Assembly: GCF_003058265.1 (NCBI RefSeq)
Contig: NZ_QBUK01000003.1
Coordinates: 248,001 to 312,000 of the forward strand
Length of the DNA stretch: 64,000 bases
Direction of reading: 5' to 3'
Origin: Flagellimonas amoyensis
GTDB lineage: Bacteria > Bacteroidota > Bacteroidia > Flavobacteriales > Flavobacteriaceae
A program made the position numbers and the translations under genes. This document shows, in pieces, positions 32,777 through 41,709 of the stretch (position 1 is the first letter of the stretch; each line of letters begins with the position of its first letter). The notes under the pieces were generated by a model. That model saw only the letters and a program-made list of their open reading frames with translations, did not search any database and had not been told where the DNA came from.

Positions 32777-32801
32777 AACTGTGACAGCCGAAAAATACTA
32801 T

Positions 32802-32809
32802 TATTTTTG
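32802..32809 (+). promoter_or_regulatory. -7 box upstream of the Smr-domain gene
   Basis: TATTTTTG, an exact match, 47 bp before the ATG at 32857. No clear -33 element. Confidence 0.4.
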
Positions 32810-32856
32810 CTTATGGGATTCATCTTTCCCATCATTTTTTTAACAGATATTTAAGT

Positions 32857-33399
32857 ATGGGCATTTTTAAGATAGGGGACAAAGTGGAGGTGTTGGACGA
32901 GGCCATTTCGGGCACGGTGCAGCTAGTGGAAGGGGATAGGGTCACTTTGTTGACCGACGAGGGTTTTCCCATGCAATATCCTGCAAAAGATCTGGTGAAA
33001 ACGGGAAGGGACATTTCCATCTCCAATTTTGAGGTGGCCCAGGTGAAGCAGGAAAAAGAGCTTCCGAAACGCAGAAAGTCCACAGGTACAAAACCGAAGG
33101 AACGACAGGCTCCCAAAATGGAAGTGGACCTCCATATCCATCACTTGGTGGAATCCACCAAAGGACTCAGTAATTTTGATATGCTCAACCTTCAATTGGA
33201 AAAGGCCAAAGGGCAGTTGGAATTTGCCATGCAAAAGCGCATCCAAAAAGTGGTGTTCATCCACGGTGTGGGGGAGGGCATCTTAAAGGAGGAGTTGCAT
33301 TGGCTCTTCAGCAAATATGAAAATGTGAAATATTACGATGCCGATTACCAAAAATATGGGCTAGGCGCTACGGAGGTCTATATTTTTCAGAATCCTTAG
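32857..33399 (+). CDS. Smr/MutS2-type nuclease-domain protein with DUF2027-like N-terminus
   Basis: A 180-residue protein. Residues 1-50 form a small beta-rich domain (GDKVEVLDEAISGTVQLVEG) as in DUF2027 or MutS2-linked modules; residues about 88-178 are an Smr domain with the core VDLHIHHLVEST (DxH motif region) and VFIHGVGEGILKEEL (HGxG motif). Smr domains can nick DNA or cut RNA; recent work on other species links stand-alone Smr proteins to cleavage at collided ribosomes. The role here is inferred only. Its stop codon overlaps that of the convergent lipoprotein by 4 bp. Confidence 0.88.
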   Translation: MGIFKIGDKVEVLDEAISGTVQLVEGDRVTLLTDEGFPMQYPAKDLVKTGRDISISNFEVAQVKQEKELPKRRKSTGTKPKERQAPKMEVDLHIHHLVESTKGLSNFDMLNLQLEKAKGQLEFAMQKRIQKVVFIHGVGEGILKEELHWLFSKYENVKYYDADYQKYGLGATEVYIFQNP

Positions 33400-33917
33400 T
33401 TGGTCGGGATGGCGGTGCTGACCTCGCCAAACTCGGAGATGTTCAGGTTGGTGATGCGTTCCCCATTACCCGTCACAAATGAAATTCCGCTCAAATTTAT
33501 GGTGTGGACAAAGTTGGTGCTGTCCGCATCCATGATGGTTTCTATGAATACTGCTCCGTCCTCGGCTTCGACCTCATCGATCACGACAGGATCTGCCGTA
33601 GGAATGTCGTCGCAGAAATAATTTTTGTCCACATCATCCGAAAAAATACGATAGGTGATCTGTGATTGGGTGGGCACGCTGCTTTCCGTGACAATGGTAT
33701 CGCCCACAACGCCCCTGTTGAGCACTCCGCTCTGGAGTTCCAATATCAATGCCTCATTCTCATTGATCTTGAAGAGGATGTTTTTGGTCGTTGTGCTCGG
33801 AGTGGTGCAGTATTGCAAGGAGACACTGTCAAAATCAATGGTCTCAATCTGAAGGTCGCCATCGCTACAGGAAAAAAACATCCCGGCACAAAGCATCGAA
33901 AGGAAAAATCTTCTCAT
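33396..33917 (-). CDS. Lipoprotein, function unknown
   Basis: A 173-residue lipoprotein with a signal peptide ending in a lipobox-like AGMFFSC (Cys17). The mature part is acidic and beta-rich (SQITYRIFSDDVDKNYFCD, INLSGISFVTGNGERITNL), and I do not recognise a named family. Two more Cys (in LQYCTTPS and YFCDDIPT) could pair. The -7 box TAAATTTG at 33922-33929 lies only 4 bp upstream of the ATG, so the transcript may be leaderless or nearly so. Confidence 0.82.
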   Translation of the reverse strand: MRRFFLSMLCAGMFFSCSDGDLQIETIDFDSVSLQYCTTPSTTTKNILFKINENEALILELQSGVLNRGVVGDTIVTESSVPTQSQITYRIFSDDVDKNYFCDDIPTADPVVIDEVEAEDGAVFIETIMDADSTNFVHTINLSGISFVTGNGERITNLNISEFGEVSTAIPTN

Positions 33918-33921
33918 GCAC

Positions 33922-33929
33922 CAAATTTA
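33922..33929 (-). promoter_or_regulatory. -7 box abutting a lipoprotein start codon
   Basis: TAAATTTG on the minus strand, 4 bp before the ATG, with a TTG 22 bp further upstream (33954-33952). It predicts transcription starting at or next to the start codon. Confidence 0.45.
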
Positions 33930-33995
33930 AAGCAATTCCATTTTAATACCCCAATCCTTCTCGTCACTTTAAAAGAAATTAACTTTATTTCCCGT

Positions 33996-34003
33996 ATTTT
34001 TGC
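33996..34003 (+). promoter_or_regulatory. -7 box of cysteine desulfurase promoter
   Basis: TATTTTTG, an exact match, predicting a leader of about 18 nt before the ATG at 34027. Confidence 0.5.
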
Positions 34004-34026
34004 CCCTCTAAAATCACAACTGGACC

Positions 34027-35175
34027 ATGCAAAAAGTGTATCTGGACAATGCGGCCACAACGCAGGTAAGGGATGAGGTAATTGCAAGGATGCAAGAGGC
34101 GCTGGCCGTGCATTATGGCAACCCGTCCTCGACCCATAGCTTTGGAAGATCGGCAAAGACCATGGTGGAACAGGCCCGAAAGATCATTGCCAAGACCTTG
34201 AACGCCCAGGCTTCGGAAATCATCTTCACTTCGGGCGGCACGGAGGCGGACAATATGATTCTGCGCTGTGCTGTTAGGGATTTGGGGGTAAAGACCATCA
34301 TCACTTCCAGAATAGAGCACCATGCCGTGTTACACACTGTGGAAGAGCTGGAAAAGGAATACGGCATTTCGGTCTGGTATGTGGATCTGGACGGGGTCGG
34401 CAATCCAAAACTGGACCATTTGGAGCAACTTCTTCAAAAAGAGGGTTCCAAAAAGTTGGTCAGTTTGATGCATGTGAACAACGAGATCGGGAACATCATT
34501 GATATTGAGGCTGTCGGGAAGCTGTGTAAAGCGAACGGGGCCCTTTTCCATTCCGATACCGTGCAGTCCATTGGTCATTATCCATGGGATGTGCAATATG
34601 TCCCGGTTGATTTTATGACGGCCGCTGCCCACAAGTTCCATGGTCCCAAGGGAATTGGTTTTGCCTTTATCCGAAAAAATTCAGGCTTAAAGCCCATGAT
34701 CGTGGGTGGAGCACAGGAAAGAGGGTTCAGGGCCGGTACGGAACCTTTCCATAATATCGTGGGGCTGGAAGAGGCCTTTGTGAAAGCATATGAGCATTTG
34801 GAGGAAGAGACCAAGGCCGTAAAGGAGCTCAAGAGGTATTTTGTGGAAAAAGTGAAGGAAGAAATTCCTGGGGCCATTTTCAATGGGCTTTCCGGTGATA
34901 TGGAAAAGAGTACCTACACCCTTGCCAATGTGCGCCTGCCTTTGGACAAGCAAAAAGGTCTGATGCTGCTGTTTCACTTGGACATGAAAGGTATTGCCTG
35001 TTCCAAAGGAAGTGCATGCCAATCGGGAAGTGATAAAGGATCGCACGTGCTTACGGAAATCCTTGCGGATGAGGAACTGGAAAAACCATCATTGCGGTTT
35101 TCGTTTTCCCTATACAACACTAAAGAGGAGTTGGATTATACCGTTGGGGTGCTCAAGGAGTTTACCCAAGGATAA
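34027..35175 (+). CDS. Cysteine desulfurase, NifS/IscS family
   Basis: A 382-residue PLP enzyme that takes sulfur from cysteine for Fe-S cluster or thio-cofactor assembly. The N-terminus YLDNAATTQV, the SGGTEADNMIL segment, the PLP lysine in AAHKFHGPKGIGF (about residue 202), and the catalytic cysteine loop SKGSACQSGS (about 321-330) are all present, which places it in the group I (IscS/NifS) lineage by its long active-site loop. No iscU or scaffold gene is adjacent, so the acceptor is not known. It is a monocistronic unit, 8 bp from the convergent gene. Confidence 0.93.
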   Translation: MQKVYLDNAATTQVRDEVIARMQEALAVHYGNPSSTHSFGRSAKTMVEQARKIIAKTLNAQASEIIFTSGGTEADNMILRCAVRDLGVKTIITSRIEHHAVLHTVEELEKEYGISVWYVDLDGVGNPKLDHLEQLLQKEGSKKLVSLMHVNNEIGNIIDIEAVGKLCKANGALFHSDTVQSIGHYPWDVQYVPVDFMTAAAHKFHGPKGIGFAFIRKNSGLKPMIVGGAQERGFRAGTEPFHNIVGLEEAFVKAYEHLEEETKAVKELKRYFVEKVKEEIPGAIFNGLSGDMEKSTYTLANVRLPLDKQKGLMLLFHLDMKGIACSKGSACQSGSDKGSHVLTEILADEELEKPSLRFSFSLYNTKEELDYTVGVLKEFTQG

Positions 35176-35183
35176 TATCAATA

Positions 35184-35831
35184 TCAATCCCTGTCCTTTT
35201 TCTTTTCCTTGTCGTAGGGAAACTTTCGGGAGGCCGTTTTCATCATCTTGTCGATGAGTTCCGTGGTATTTTTGCCCGTTTTTTTCGTGATTTCGTTTTC
35301 GTATTTCCAGAGCAGCTTGCCCGTTTCCCCGTCACTGACCTTCACGCCGATCCTGCCATAATTGGCATCGCCGCTGAAATAATCGAAAAGACTGAAATCT
35401 GTGGGAACACCCTCAGAAAGTAGGATGTTCAGGTTGAGGTTTCCACTGATGATGCCGTCCACCTTCAATATGTCACAAAGCTCCTGCGTGGTGAAGGTGT
35501 CTATATTGTTGTATTCAATACCGTTCTGGGCCAAAATGGCGTTCGTGTTCCGGATGTTCTGGAAATCCACATTGAACTTTTTCCGTTTCTTACGTTTGGC
35601 AAAATAGGTCTCCAGGGCATTCTGCACCGCATAGCCCTCCCTTTGGGCCAAAACCTTCAGTTCGTCACTATCCACGGCCTTCTTCAGTTCCAGATGGGCA
35701 ATGAAGGGAACAATGGCGAGCATTTCGTGGTCTTCGGTAAGGTCATCGAACCGGGTGTTCTCATAAATGTTCTTTTGGGCCGATGCAAAGGCTGCAGTGA
35801 ACAGAACAAAAATGAAGACGATTTTTTTCAT
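35184..35831 (-). CDS. Exported protein, function unknown
   Basis: A 215-residue protein with a Sec signal peptide (MKKIVFIFVLFTAAFASAQ) when started at 35831; an upstream in-frame ATG at 35903 would bury the signal. The mature part contains a predicted alpha/beta domain (ILAQNGIEYNNIDTFTTQEL, then LCDILKVDGIISGNLNLNI) that resembles the lipoprotein folds used for outer-membrane assembly accessory proteins, and a segment VSDGETGKLLWKYENEI. I know related flavobacterial proteins only as hypothetical. It ends with a charged tail (KEKKKDRD). Confidence 0.8.
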   Translation of the reverse strand: MKKIVFIFVLFTAAFASAQKNIYENTRFDDLTEDHEMLAIVPFIAHLELKKAVDSDELKVLAQREGYAVQNALETYFAKRKKRKKFNVDFQNIRNTNAILAQNGIEYNNIDTFTTQELCDILKVDGIISGNLNLNILLSEGVPTDFSLFDYFSGDANYGRIGVKVSDGETGKLLWKYENEITKKTGKNTTELIDKMMKTASRKFPYDKEKKKDRD

Positions 35832-35969
35832 GGTCATATCTTTTATCGGGAACAGGCTCTTGATTTTCAATGAAGTAATCTGCCAAAAAAACATTATGGC
35901 CAACCCAGTTATGGGGAGTATTCCTATGAAAATCGTCTGGCTGGCTGTTTTCCGGAGGCAAAAATAAAG

Positions 35970-37661
35970 CTATTTCCTGAAAAAAGTACTGATAAAGGTA
36001 CTTGAATTGCCCACATTGTCCGTAACGGTGACTTTTAGCTCGCACTCTGTGGCATTCAGGATCTTATCGTCAAAATTGTAGGTGATGGTATTGGTCTTGG
36101 GTTCGTATTCCATCAATATCCATTCCCCGTTCAAAGTGGCTGAATACGTGTCTATCCCACTCAAATCGTCCGTAATGGTCAGGCTCAGGTAACTGTAATT
36201 GCTCAGCCATTGCCTTTCCTTGAAATTTTTGGGCGTTATGGAAGGGGCAACACTGTCTTTGGCCAGAGTGTAGGTGCCCAAGGTACGCGTACGGGTGGTA
36301 AAGGAGCCGTCCCTTTTATAAGTCTTGGAGTAGGAAGGGCGCCTGTTCTCGTCCAGGTGAGCTATGAACATTTGGTCGCGTTCCGAAGGGGGGTATTTGG
36401 AAGGGTCAAAACTAATGGTAAAGTTTCGGTGCGCTGCCACACTGTTGTCGTGTATCACTACGGTATCATCCCCTTTTTTCAGGTCGATATAAAAATCATC
36501 ATAAAAGGTGTTGGCCGGAAAATACACCTTTGCCGCTCCAAGATCAAAATTGTTCGGTTTGTCAGCAAGAATGAAATCGGATGAAGTTTTGTCGGTCTTG
36601 AGCTTTTTTGCCATCTCCTTTTTGCCTTCAACGGGAATGATGAGCTTGGTGGTGTTGCCCGCAATATCCGATATGAGCAACTCCACATTGTACGACATGC
36701 CTTCTTCCAGATCAAGCTGTCCATTATTGTACAGTGATTTGTAAATGCTCAAATGGTTGAAGGGTTCCTTGAAGCATTTTTGGATACGCTGCCTAAATTT
36801 GTAGAAATGGGCATAATCGATCAAGGTGTTGATGTAGCGGGTCTCCCCAAAAGAAAAAGTTTCAAAGTCGAACTCGGAGTACACCCTGCCATTCACGGTT
36901 TGTCGTACCGAATAGACCCCGTTCTGGTTGGCGGCCATGTCCTGTCGGTCAAAGGTGTTGATCCCAAAACCGATGGAGCCCGAAGCTGTGACCTTTTCCG
37001 CCAAAAAGGACCCATCCGCTTGTTTGGTATAGTTGATCTGTATTTTCTCCTCACTTTGGTTGATCAAAGCATCCTTGGACAAAGGGTAGGCATAGAGTCC
37101 GAGGAGGGTAGGGTCGGTGGCATCCCTCACATCATAGCCATAGAGCAGGGGGTTTGTGGGTTTTTCATTGACGCTGCTCCGAATTTCAAAGTGTAGGTGG
37201 GGGCCGGATGAGCCGCCTGTGTTTCCGGAAAAGGCCACGGTGGTGCCTTGGGATACCTTGAGTTCCCCATAATCAGGAAAAATTTCAACCTCATACGATT
37301 GCTTGGCATACTGTACCTTCTTCACATATTCCTCTATTTCCGGTCCAAACTTTTTCAGGTGTCCATATACGGAAGTGTACCCATTGGGATGGGCCACATA
37401 AAGTGCCTTTCCATAGCCCCAGTGCGAGACCACGATCCGGGTCACTGTTCCATCCGCAACGGCAAGGACGGGCAGGCCCTCCCGCTGTTGGGTCTTTATG
37501 TCGATACCGGAATGGAAATGATTGGAACGCAACTCCCCGAATGTTCCGGCAAGTACCAGTGGAATCTCCAAAGGGGATTGGAAAACTTCCTTGGGGTATT
37601 TTTCTTGGGCATGCAGGATAGGGGCAAACAATAAAAGCAGGGCAGAAAAAGAAAGGCGCAT
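35970..37661 (-). CDS. M23 family metallopeptidase
   Basis: A 563-residue exported zinc peptidase of the LytM/lysostaphin type, likely cutting peptidoglycan cross-links. It has a signal peptide (SFSALLLLFAPILHAQ), then the M23 domain near the N-terminus: HFHSGIDIKTQ (first His and Asp), GYTSVYGHLKKFG, and SGPHLHFEIR (HxH) supply the Zn ligands, at about residues 47-160. The remaining 400 residues are beta-rich and Ig-like, ending in a C-terminal TVTDNVGNSSTF stretch. No DipM-like inactivity is apparent, as all ligands are kept. It sits alone between a secreted protein and the zap operon. Confidence 0.93.
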   Translation of the reverse strand: MRLSFSALLLLFAPILHAQEKYPKEVFQSPLEIPLVLAGTFGELRSNHFHSGIDIKTQQREGLPVLAVADGTVTRIVVSHWGYGKALYVAHPNGYTSVYGHLKKFGPEIEEYVKKVQYAKQSYEVEIFPDYGELKVSQGTTVAFSGNTGGSSGPHLHFEIRSSVNEKPTNPLLYGYDVRDATDPTLLGLYAYPLSKDALINQSEEKIQINYTKQADGSFLAEKVTASGSIGFGINTFDRQDMAANQNGVYSVRQTVNGRVYSEFDFETFSFGETRYINTLIDYAHFYKFRQRIQKCFKEPFNHLSIYKSLYNNGQLDLEEGMSYNVELLISDIAGNTTKLIIPVEGKKEMAKKLKTDKTSSDFILADKPNNFDLGAAKVYFPANTFYDDFYIDLKKGDDTVVIHDNSVAAHRNFTISFDPSKYPPSERDQMFIAHLDENRRPSYSKTYKRDGSFTTRTRTLGTYTLAKDSVAPSITPKNFKERQWLSNYSYLSLTITDDLSGIDTYSATLNGEWILMEYEPKTNTITYNFDDKILNATECELKVTVTDNVGNSSTFISTFFRK

Positions 37662-37772
37662 AAGGTTTTTTGTAATTACATACGAAAATAACCAATGTTT
37701 TGTTTTATGAAAAACGAATTAAGGTCCCTTGGCCTCGCCAAGAACACCCCAAAGAATAAATACCGAAAAGTA

Positions 37773-37803
37773 TTGTGAAGTTATCCGAGGATCGTTAACT
37801 TTG
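37773..37803 (+). promoter_or_regulatory. Promoter of the zap operon
   Basis: TTG (37773-37775), 20-bp spacer, TAACTTTG (37796-37803): both elements of a Bacteroidota promoter, 26 bp before the ATG at 37830. Confidence 0.65.
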
Positions 37804-37829
37804 TGTAATACGCATTGTTGTTTGCATCT

Positions 37830-38120
37830 ATGGGCGAACTTGTTGAGATTGTGGATTCTTTGGAGAACAAGGTGAGCAAACTGCTGCACAAAATGGAACT
37901 GTTGCACCAGTTGAACACCAAGTTGAAAGAAGAATTGGAACTTGCAAAAGAGGAAAGCAAACTCAAAGAGGACGCTTTGGCTGAATGGGAGGAGAAATAC
38001 AATTCCCTAAAAATGGCGAACACGATGCTGGGTAGTAATACAAGCAAAACAGAAGCTAAGCTCAAGATAAATACATTGATCCGCGAATTGGATGTTTGCA
38101 TCGCCAAGCTCTCGGATTGA
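37830..38120 (+). CDS. Coiled-coil protein upstream of zapA (ZapB-like candidate)
   Basis: A 96-residue, almost entirely coiled-coil protein (EIVDSLENKVSKLLHKMEL, then LNTKLKEELELAKEES) ending in a short basic helix (NTLIRELDVCIAKLSD). I start it at the ATG at 37830; an in-frame TTG at 37815 is less likely. Size, composition and its place just before zapA make it a functional candidate for the division-ring cross-linker ZapB, but sequence identity to ZapB cannot be claimed. It ends 14 bp before the zapA ATG. Confidence 0.75.
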   Translation: MGELVEIVDSLENKVSKLLHKMELLHQLNTKLKEELELAKEESKLKEDALAEWEEKYNSLKMANTMLGSNTSKTEAKLKINTLIRELDVCIAKLSD

Positions 38121-38134
38121 TCTGTAACGAAACC

Positions 38135-38428
38135 ATGGAAGAGAAGCTCAAAATAAAACTTTCCATTGCTGACAGGGTATATCCATTGACGATAGACCCC
38201 AGGCAGGAGGAAGGACTTCGAAAAGCGGCCAAGAACATTGAAACCTTGGCCAAAAAATTTGAGCAGAACTACGCGGTTCGTGACAAGCAGGATGTTCTGG
38301 CCATGTGTGCCTTACAATTTGCTTCAAAGATTGAGCAAGGTGGAATAGACCGTTCAGAAAATGCCGAGGCCGCCATGCAGCGCCTCAAGGCCCTCAATGA
38401 ACTGGTACATTCCAAGCTGGGGGAATAA
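38135..38428 (+). CDS. zapA: Cell division protein ZapA
   Basis: A 97-residue FtsZ-ring-associated protein. The N-terminus EEKLKIKLSIADRVYPLTI is the ZapA beta-strand region, and the C-terminal helix RSENAEAAMQRLKALNELV matches the family dimer/tetramer coiled coil. It bundles FtsZ protofilaments. The ATG at 38135 gives the usual start; an in-frame TTG at 38096 would read through the end of the gene before. It is directly followed by a probable 6S RNA and then RNase Y, an arrangement I also recall from other Flavobacteriia. Confidence 0.92.
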   Translation: MEEKLKIKLSIADRVYPLTIDPRQEEGLRKAAKNIETLAKKFEQNYAVRDKQDVLAMCALQFASKIEQGGIDRSENAEAAMQRLKALNELVHSKLGE

Positions 38429-38455
38429 GTTCTTTTAAATAAAATTATTGTTACT

Positions 38456-38623
38456 GCCCACATTGGTAATAAATTTTTGACAAGCTCAACGCTATTATAA
38501 TTAAAAAGGGTGAGTTTAGGTTGTAAAAGCATGCCCTCTCCAAGGGATCCTTGATCAGCCTGTTAGCCCTAAACCTGTAATTAGGAGTTTGTACAAAACT
38601 TCAGCCGATGTGGGCTTTTTTTT
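38456..38623 (+). ncRNA. ssrS: Probable 6S RNA (ssrS)
   Basis: A structured non-coding segment between zapA and rny. Ends pair: GCCCACATTGG (38456-38466) with CCGATGTGGGC (38605-38615), 11 bp with one G-U, followed by eight T (38616-38623) as a transcription end. Inside, GTTTAGG and CCTAAAC form a further 7-bp stem and CCCT/AGGG a hairpin, with an unpaired middle that fits the open-promoter-mimic bulge of 6S RNA. The length, about 160 nt, is near the family size, and 6S RNA also follows zapA in E. coli. There is no covariance test here, so the family call is inference from structure and position. Confidence 0.6.
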
Positions 38624-38641
38624 AACTAAACACAATCAAAC

Positions 38642-40213
38642 ATGGATAATATCATAGTGATCGTTGTAGCAGCTGTTGTAGGGCTGGGCATAGGGTTCGC
38701 CATAGCCAAGATGATGGAGAAGGGCAAGGCATCCAAGACCATAGCCAATGCGAAGAGAGAAGCATCGGACATCGTAAAGGAGGCCAACAAGGAAGGGGAG
38801 AACATCAAAAAGGACAAGATATTCCAAGCCAAGGAGAAGTTCCTGGAATTGAAGGCTGAACACGAAAAGGTCATCATCGGTAAGGACAAAAAGATAGCAG
38901 AGACCGAAAAGCGCATCAGGGACAAGGAATCCCAAGTGAGCAGTGAACTGGCCAAGAACAAAAAACTGAGCGATCAGCTCCAAGAGCAGATCAAAGAAAT
39001 CAACTATAAAGGAGAGATACTGGACAAGAAACAGTCCGAGGTGGAAAAACTCCATAAAAGCCAAGTGCAGCAGTTGGAAGTGATTTCCGGGCTGTCCGCG
39101 GAAGATGCCAAGAGCCAATTGTTGGAATCCTTGAAAGAAACGGCCAAATCGGATGCCATGGCCTATTTGCAGAGCACTTTGGAAGAAGCCAAGCTCACCG
39201 CACAGCAAGAGGCCCGTAAAATAGTCATCAATACCATACAGCGCATCGGGACCGAAGAAGCAGTGGAAAACTGTGTTTCCGTTTTCAATTTGGAGTCGGA
39301 CGATGTCAAGGGACGTATCATTGGTAGGGAAGGAAGGAACATCCGTGCCCTCGAGGCGGCCACTGGGGTAGAGATCATTGTGGACGATACTCCGGAAGCC
39401 ATCATCCTCTCCTGTTTTGACTCAGTGCGAAGGGAAGTTGCCCGACTTTCATTGCACAGATTGGTGACCGATGGACGGATTCACCCTGCCCGCATCGAAG
39501 AAGTGGTGAAGAAGACCGAAAAACAAATCAATGAAGAGATAGCCGAGATCGGTAAGCGTACCGTGATCGATTTGGGCATACACGGACTACATCCAGAATT
39601 GATAAAGGCCGTAGGACGTATGAAATACCGTTCTTCCTACGGGCAGAACCTGTTGCAGCACTCCAGGGAAGTGGCCAAGCTTTGTGGTGTGATGGCCGCA
39701 GAACTGGGACTTAATCCTAAATTGGCCAAAAGGGCCGGACTTTTGCACGATATCGGCAAAGTGCCCATGGCCGAGGTGGAAGTGGAAACCCCACACGCCA
39801 TTCTGGGCATGCAATGGGCCCAAAAATATGGGGAGAAAGCCGAGGTATGCAATGCCATCGGTGCCCACCACGATGAAATTGAGATGACCACGTTGATCTC
39901 GCCCATCGTTCAGGTTTGCGACGCCATCAGCGGTGCACGTCCTGGAGCAAGAAGACAGGTGTTGGACTCTTACATCCAACGTTTGAAAGACTTGGAGGAC
40001 ATCGCCTTTGGTTTCCACGGCGTACAAAAAGCCTATGCCATCCAAGCCGGAAGGGAACTTCGGGTCATTGTGGAAAGTGAAAAGGTCAGCGACGACAAGG
40101 CCGCTGAACTATCCTTTGAGATTTCCCAGAAGATACAGACCGATATGACCTATCCGGGCCAAGTGAAGGTGACCGTGATCAGGGAAACACGCTCTGTGAA
40201 CGTGGCCAAATAA
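38642..40213 (+). CDS. rny: Ribonuclease Y
   Basis: A 523-residue membrane-anchored endoribonuclease that starts decay of many mRNAs. The N-terminal helix ([19 protein letters not shown]) anchors it; a long coiled coil follows (about 25-200); then a KH domain ([19 protein letters not shown], about 220-245) and an HD domain ([12 protein letters not shown], about 375, with AIGAHHDE further on). The length matches the family. It starts 18 bp after the terminator-like T-run of the 6S RNA. Its 3' end is 12 bp from the convergent DUF7477 gene. Confidence 0.96.
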   Translation: MDNIIVIVVAAVVGLGIGFAIAKMMEKGKASKTIANAKREASDIVKEANKEGENIKKDKIFQAKEKFLELKAEHEKVIIGKDKKIAETEKRIRDKESQVSSELAKNKKLSDQLQEQIKEINYKGEILDKKQSEVEKLHKSQVQQLEVISGLSAEDAKSQLLESLKETAKSDAMAYLQSTLEEAKLTAQQEARKIVINTIQRIGTEEAVENCVSVFNLESDDVKGRIIGREGRNIRALEAATGVEIIVDDTPEAIILSCFDSVRREVARLSLHRLVTDGRIHPARIEEVVKKTEKQINEEIAEIGKRTVIDLGIHGLHPELIKAVGRMKYRSSYGQNLLQHSREVAKLCGVMAAELGLNPKLAKRAGLLHDIGKVPMAEVEVETPHAILGMQWAQKYGEKAEVCNAIGAHHDEIEMTTLISPIVQVCDAISGARPGARRQVLDSYIQRLKDLEDIAFGFHGVQKAYAIQAGRELRVIVESEKVSDDKAAELSFEISQKIQTDMTYPGQVKVTVIRETRSVNVAK

Positions 40214-40225
40214 GCGATTCGCTTC

Positions 40226-41485
40226 TTAATCCCTGGAATTTTTGAATATCCATTCCATAGGAATGTTGTCATAACTGGAGTACGATGTGTTGTAGTCGTA
40301 GATGGTCCTTTTGGACATCACCACAAACCACTTTCCATTGCCATATGCCATGGTCGTGATATCATACCCTTCGTTTGATTTTTCCTTGATATAATCGAGT
40401 GGGTAATCAGACAACGTTTTCCAGCTCTGAAGGCCCAATTTGGAGTTTGTGGTCATGGTGACAGCCCAAAGTCCGTTCCCATAACTGGCCGAAGTGATGG
40501 AATAACCCTCGTTCCAACTCTGCTCGATCCACTCTTTGGGTATTTCTGATTCAAAGGTTTTCCATCGTTGTTGGTCGTACCCCGTATTTTGGTTCATGAC
40601 CACGAGCCATTCCCCATTACCATAAGTAGTGGAAGTGATACGATAGCCGTTGTTCCACTTTTCGGTGACCCAATCTTTGGGGAAAGTTTCGGATAGTTTC
40701 CAAGATTGAATGCCCCAAGAGGGATTTTTGCTCATGACCGATAAATAGGTTTTCTTGGCTTTGTCAAACTCCACAGAGGTAATGGTATACCCCAAGTCCC
40801 ATTGGGTCTTGATCCAATCGGAGGGCATGTTGCTCGAATGAAATAGTTTTTGTTTTTCATAAGAACTAAGGCCCAAGTCGCTCATTACTAGTGACCAAAC
40901 GGAGTCGCCCTCCACTTGTCCATTGGCCAATGCTGTTATGGCATTGGTGTAAATTGGAAGTTCCAACTCGCCAAAATTGTCAAACAGTATGGCCTTGTAG
41001 ATGTCCTCGTCCTCGTTCATGTAGTCGTCTAGATAGCTTTTGTTGACCGATTCCATGTTCAGGTTGATCCAGTAGAGGGTGGGTTTCATGTGTAGGGTGA
41101 TGTCCCCGTCAGTATATGCATTGTCATCCACGGTATAGGCTTTGAAAGTGCCATCATCCATTTTTTGCAGATAAAAGTTGTCCGGACTGTAACTGGAGTT
41201 TTCAGGACCCCTGATGATGAAGGGGTTCTCCCCATCCAGATAATAATCCGTGGTGCCATCTGCCTTGGTGAACTCTTTGAAGGTGCCTCTGTATTGTGCG
41301 ACCTTGTCCGAGCCATTGGCAAAATATTTTATTCGGAACAAGGCTTCGGTGTCACTGTAAAAGAAAGCAAATCCAGTATATTTTACACTATTGCTGATCC
41401 AACTGGTCTCGTAATAGGGCGATTGTGAAAATGCTTGGAAGCCCATCAAAAGGTAGAGGGCCAAGAAAATTATTCTTTTGGTCAT
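40226..41485 (-). CDS. Exported DUF7477-type repeat protein
   Basis: A 419-residue exported protein with signal peptide (FLALYLLMGFQAFSQ). The first 200 residues are a beta-rich region of unknown type; residues about 220-415 form four repeats of about 48 residues with the pattern W(I/V)-x5-W-x-x-GY-x-ITS...YGNG-W-x-V-V-M, clearest in WVTEKWNNGYRITSTTYGNG and EWIEQSWNEGYSITSASYGNG-like units. This fits DUF7477. The repeats may form a propeller- or beta-sheet-like surface for binding. The substrate or partner is unknown, and it stands alone between rny and the CBS gene. Confidence 0.83.
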   Translation of the reverse strand: MTKRIIFLALYLLMGFQAFSQSPYYETSWISNSVKYTGFAFFYSDTEALFRIKYFANGSDKVAQYRGTFKEFTKADGTTDYYLDGENPFIIRGPENSSYSPDNFYLQKMDDGTFKAYTVDDNAYTDGDITLHMKPTLYWINLNMESVNKSYLDDYMNEDEDIYKAILFDNFGELELPIYTNAITALANGQVEGDSVWSLVMSDLGLSSYEKQKLFHSSNMPSDWIKTQWDLGYTITSVEFDKAKKTYLSVMSKNPSWGIQSWKLSETFPKDWVTEKWNNGYRITSTTYGNGEWLVVMNQNTGYDQQRWKTFESEIPKEWIEQSWNEGYSITSASYGNGLWAVTMTTNSKLGLQSWKTLSDYPLDYIKEKSNEGYDITTMAYGNGKWFVVMSKRTIYDYNTSYSSYDNIPMEWIFKNSRD

Positions 41486-41709
41486 TGGTAAAAGGGGTGT
41501 TGGTTGGTCATTGGTTTTATTTTCTTGTGAAATTTCCCCCTTATTTCCGAATCTTCAAAAGAAATGCGGTGTACGGTTCAAAAGCGATAGCCAATGTTTG
41601 TTTTTTGGATGTCAGCGAGGCATTCCCGTGGATGAGGACTGACAATTATCATACTTTTCCCAGCGGAATCGCACTAGCTTTATTCTCGGAACAATAAACT
41701 TCAACAACG

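Noticed and set aside
37725-37775. A possible fourth, degraded copy of the dispersed hairpin repeat (GGTCCCTTGG... AACACCCCAAAG).
   Set aside because: Only the outer bases resemble the repeat; the GGGGAC arm is missing.
38475-38498. TTGACA followed by TATAAT, resembling an enteric sigma-70 promoter.
   Set aside because: The spacer is only 13 bp and the site is within the structured RNA; Bacteroidota promoters use TAnnTTTG.
40211-40226. AAGCGATTCGCTT short palindrome between rny and the DUF7477 gene as a terminator.
   Set aside because: No adequate loop and no U-run on either side.
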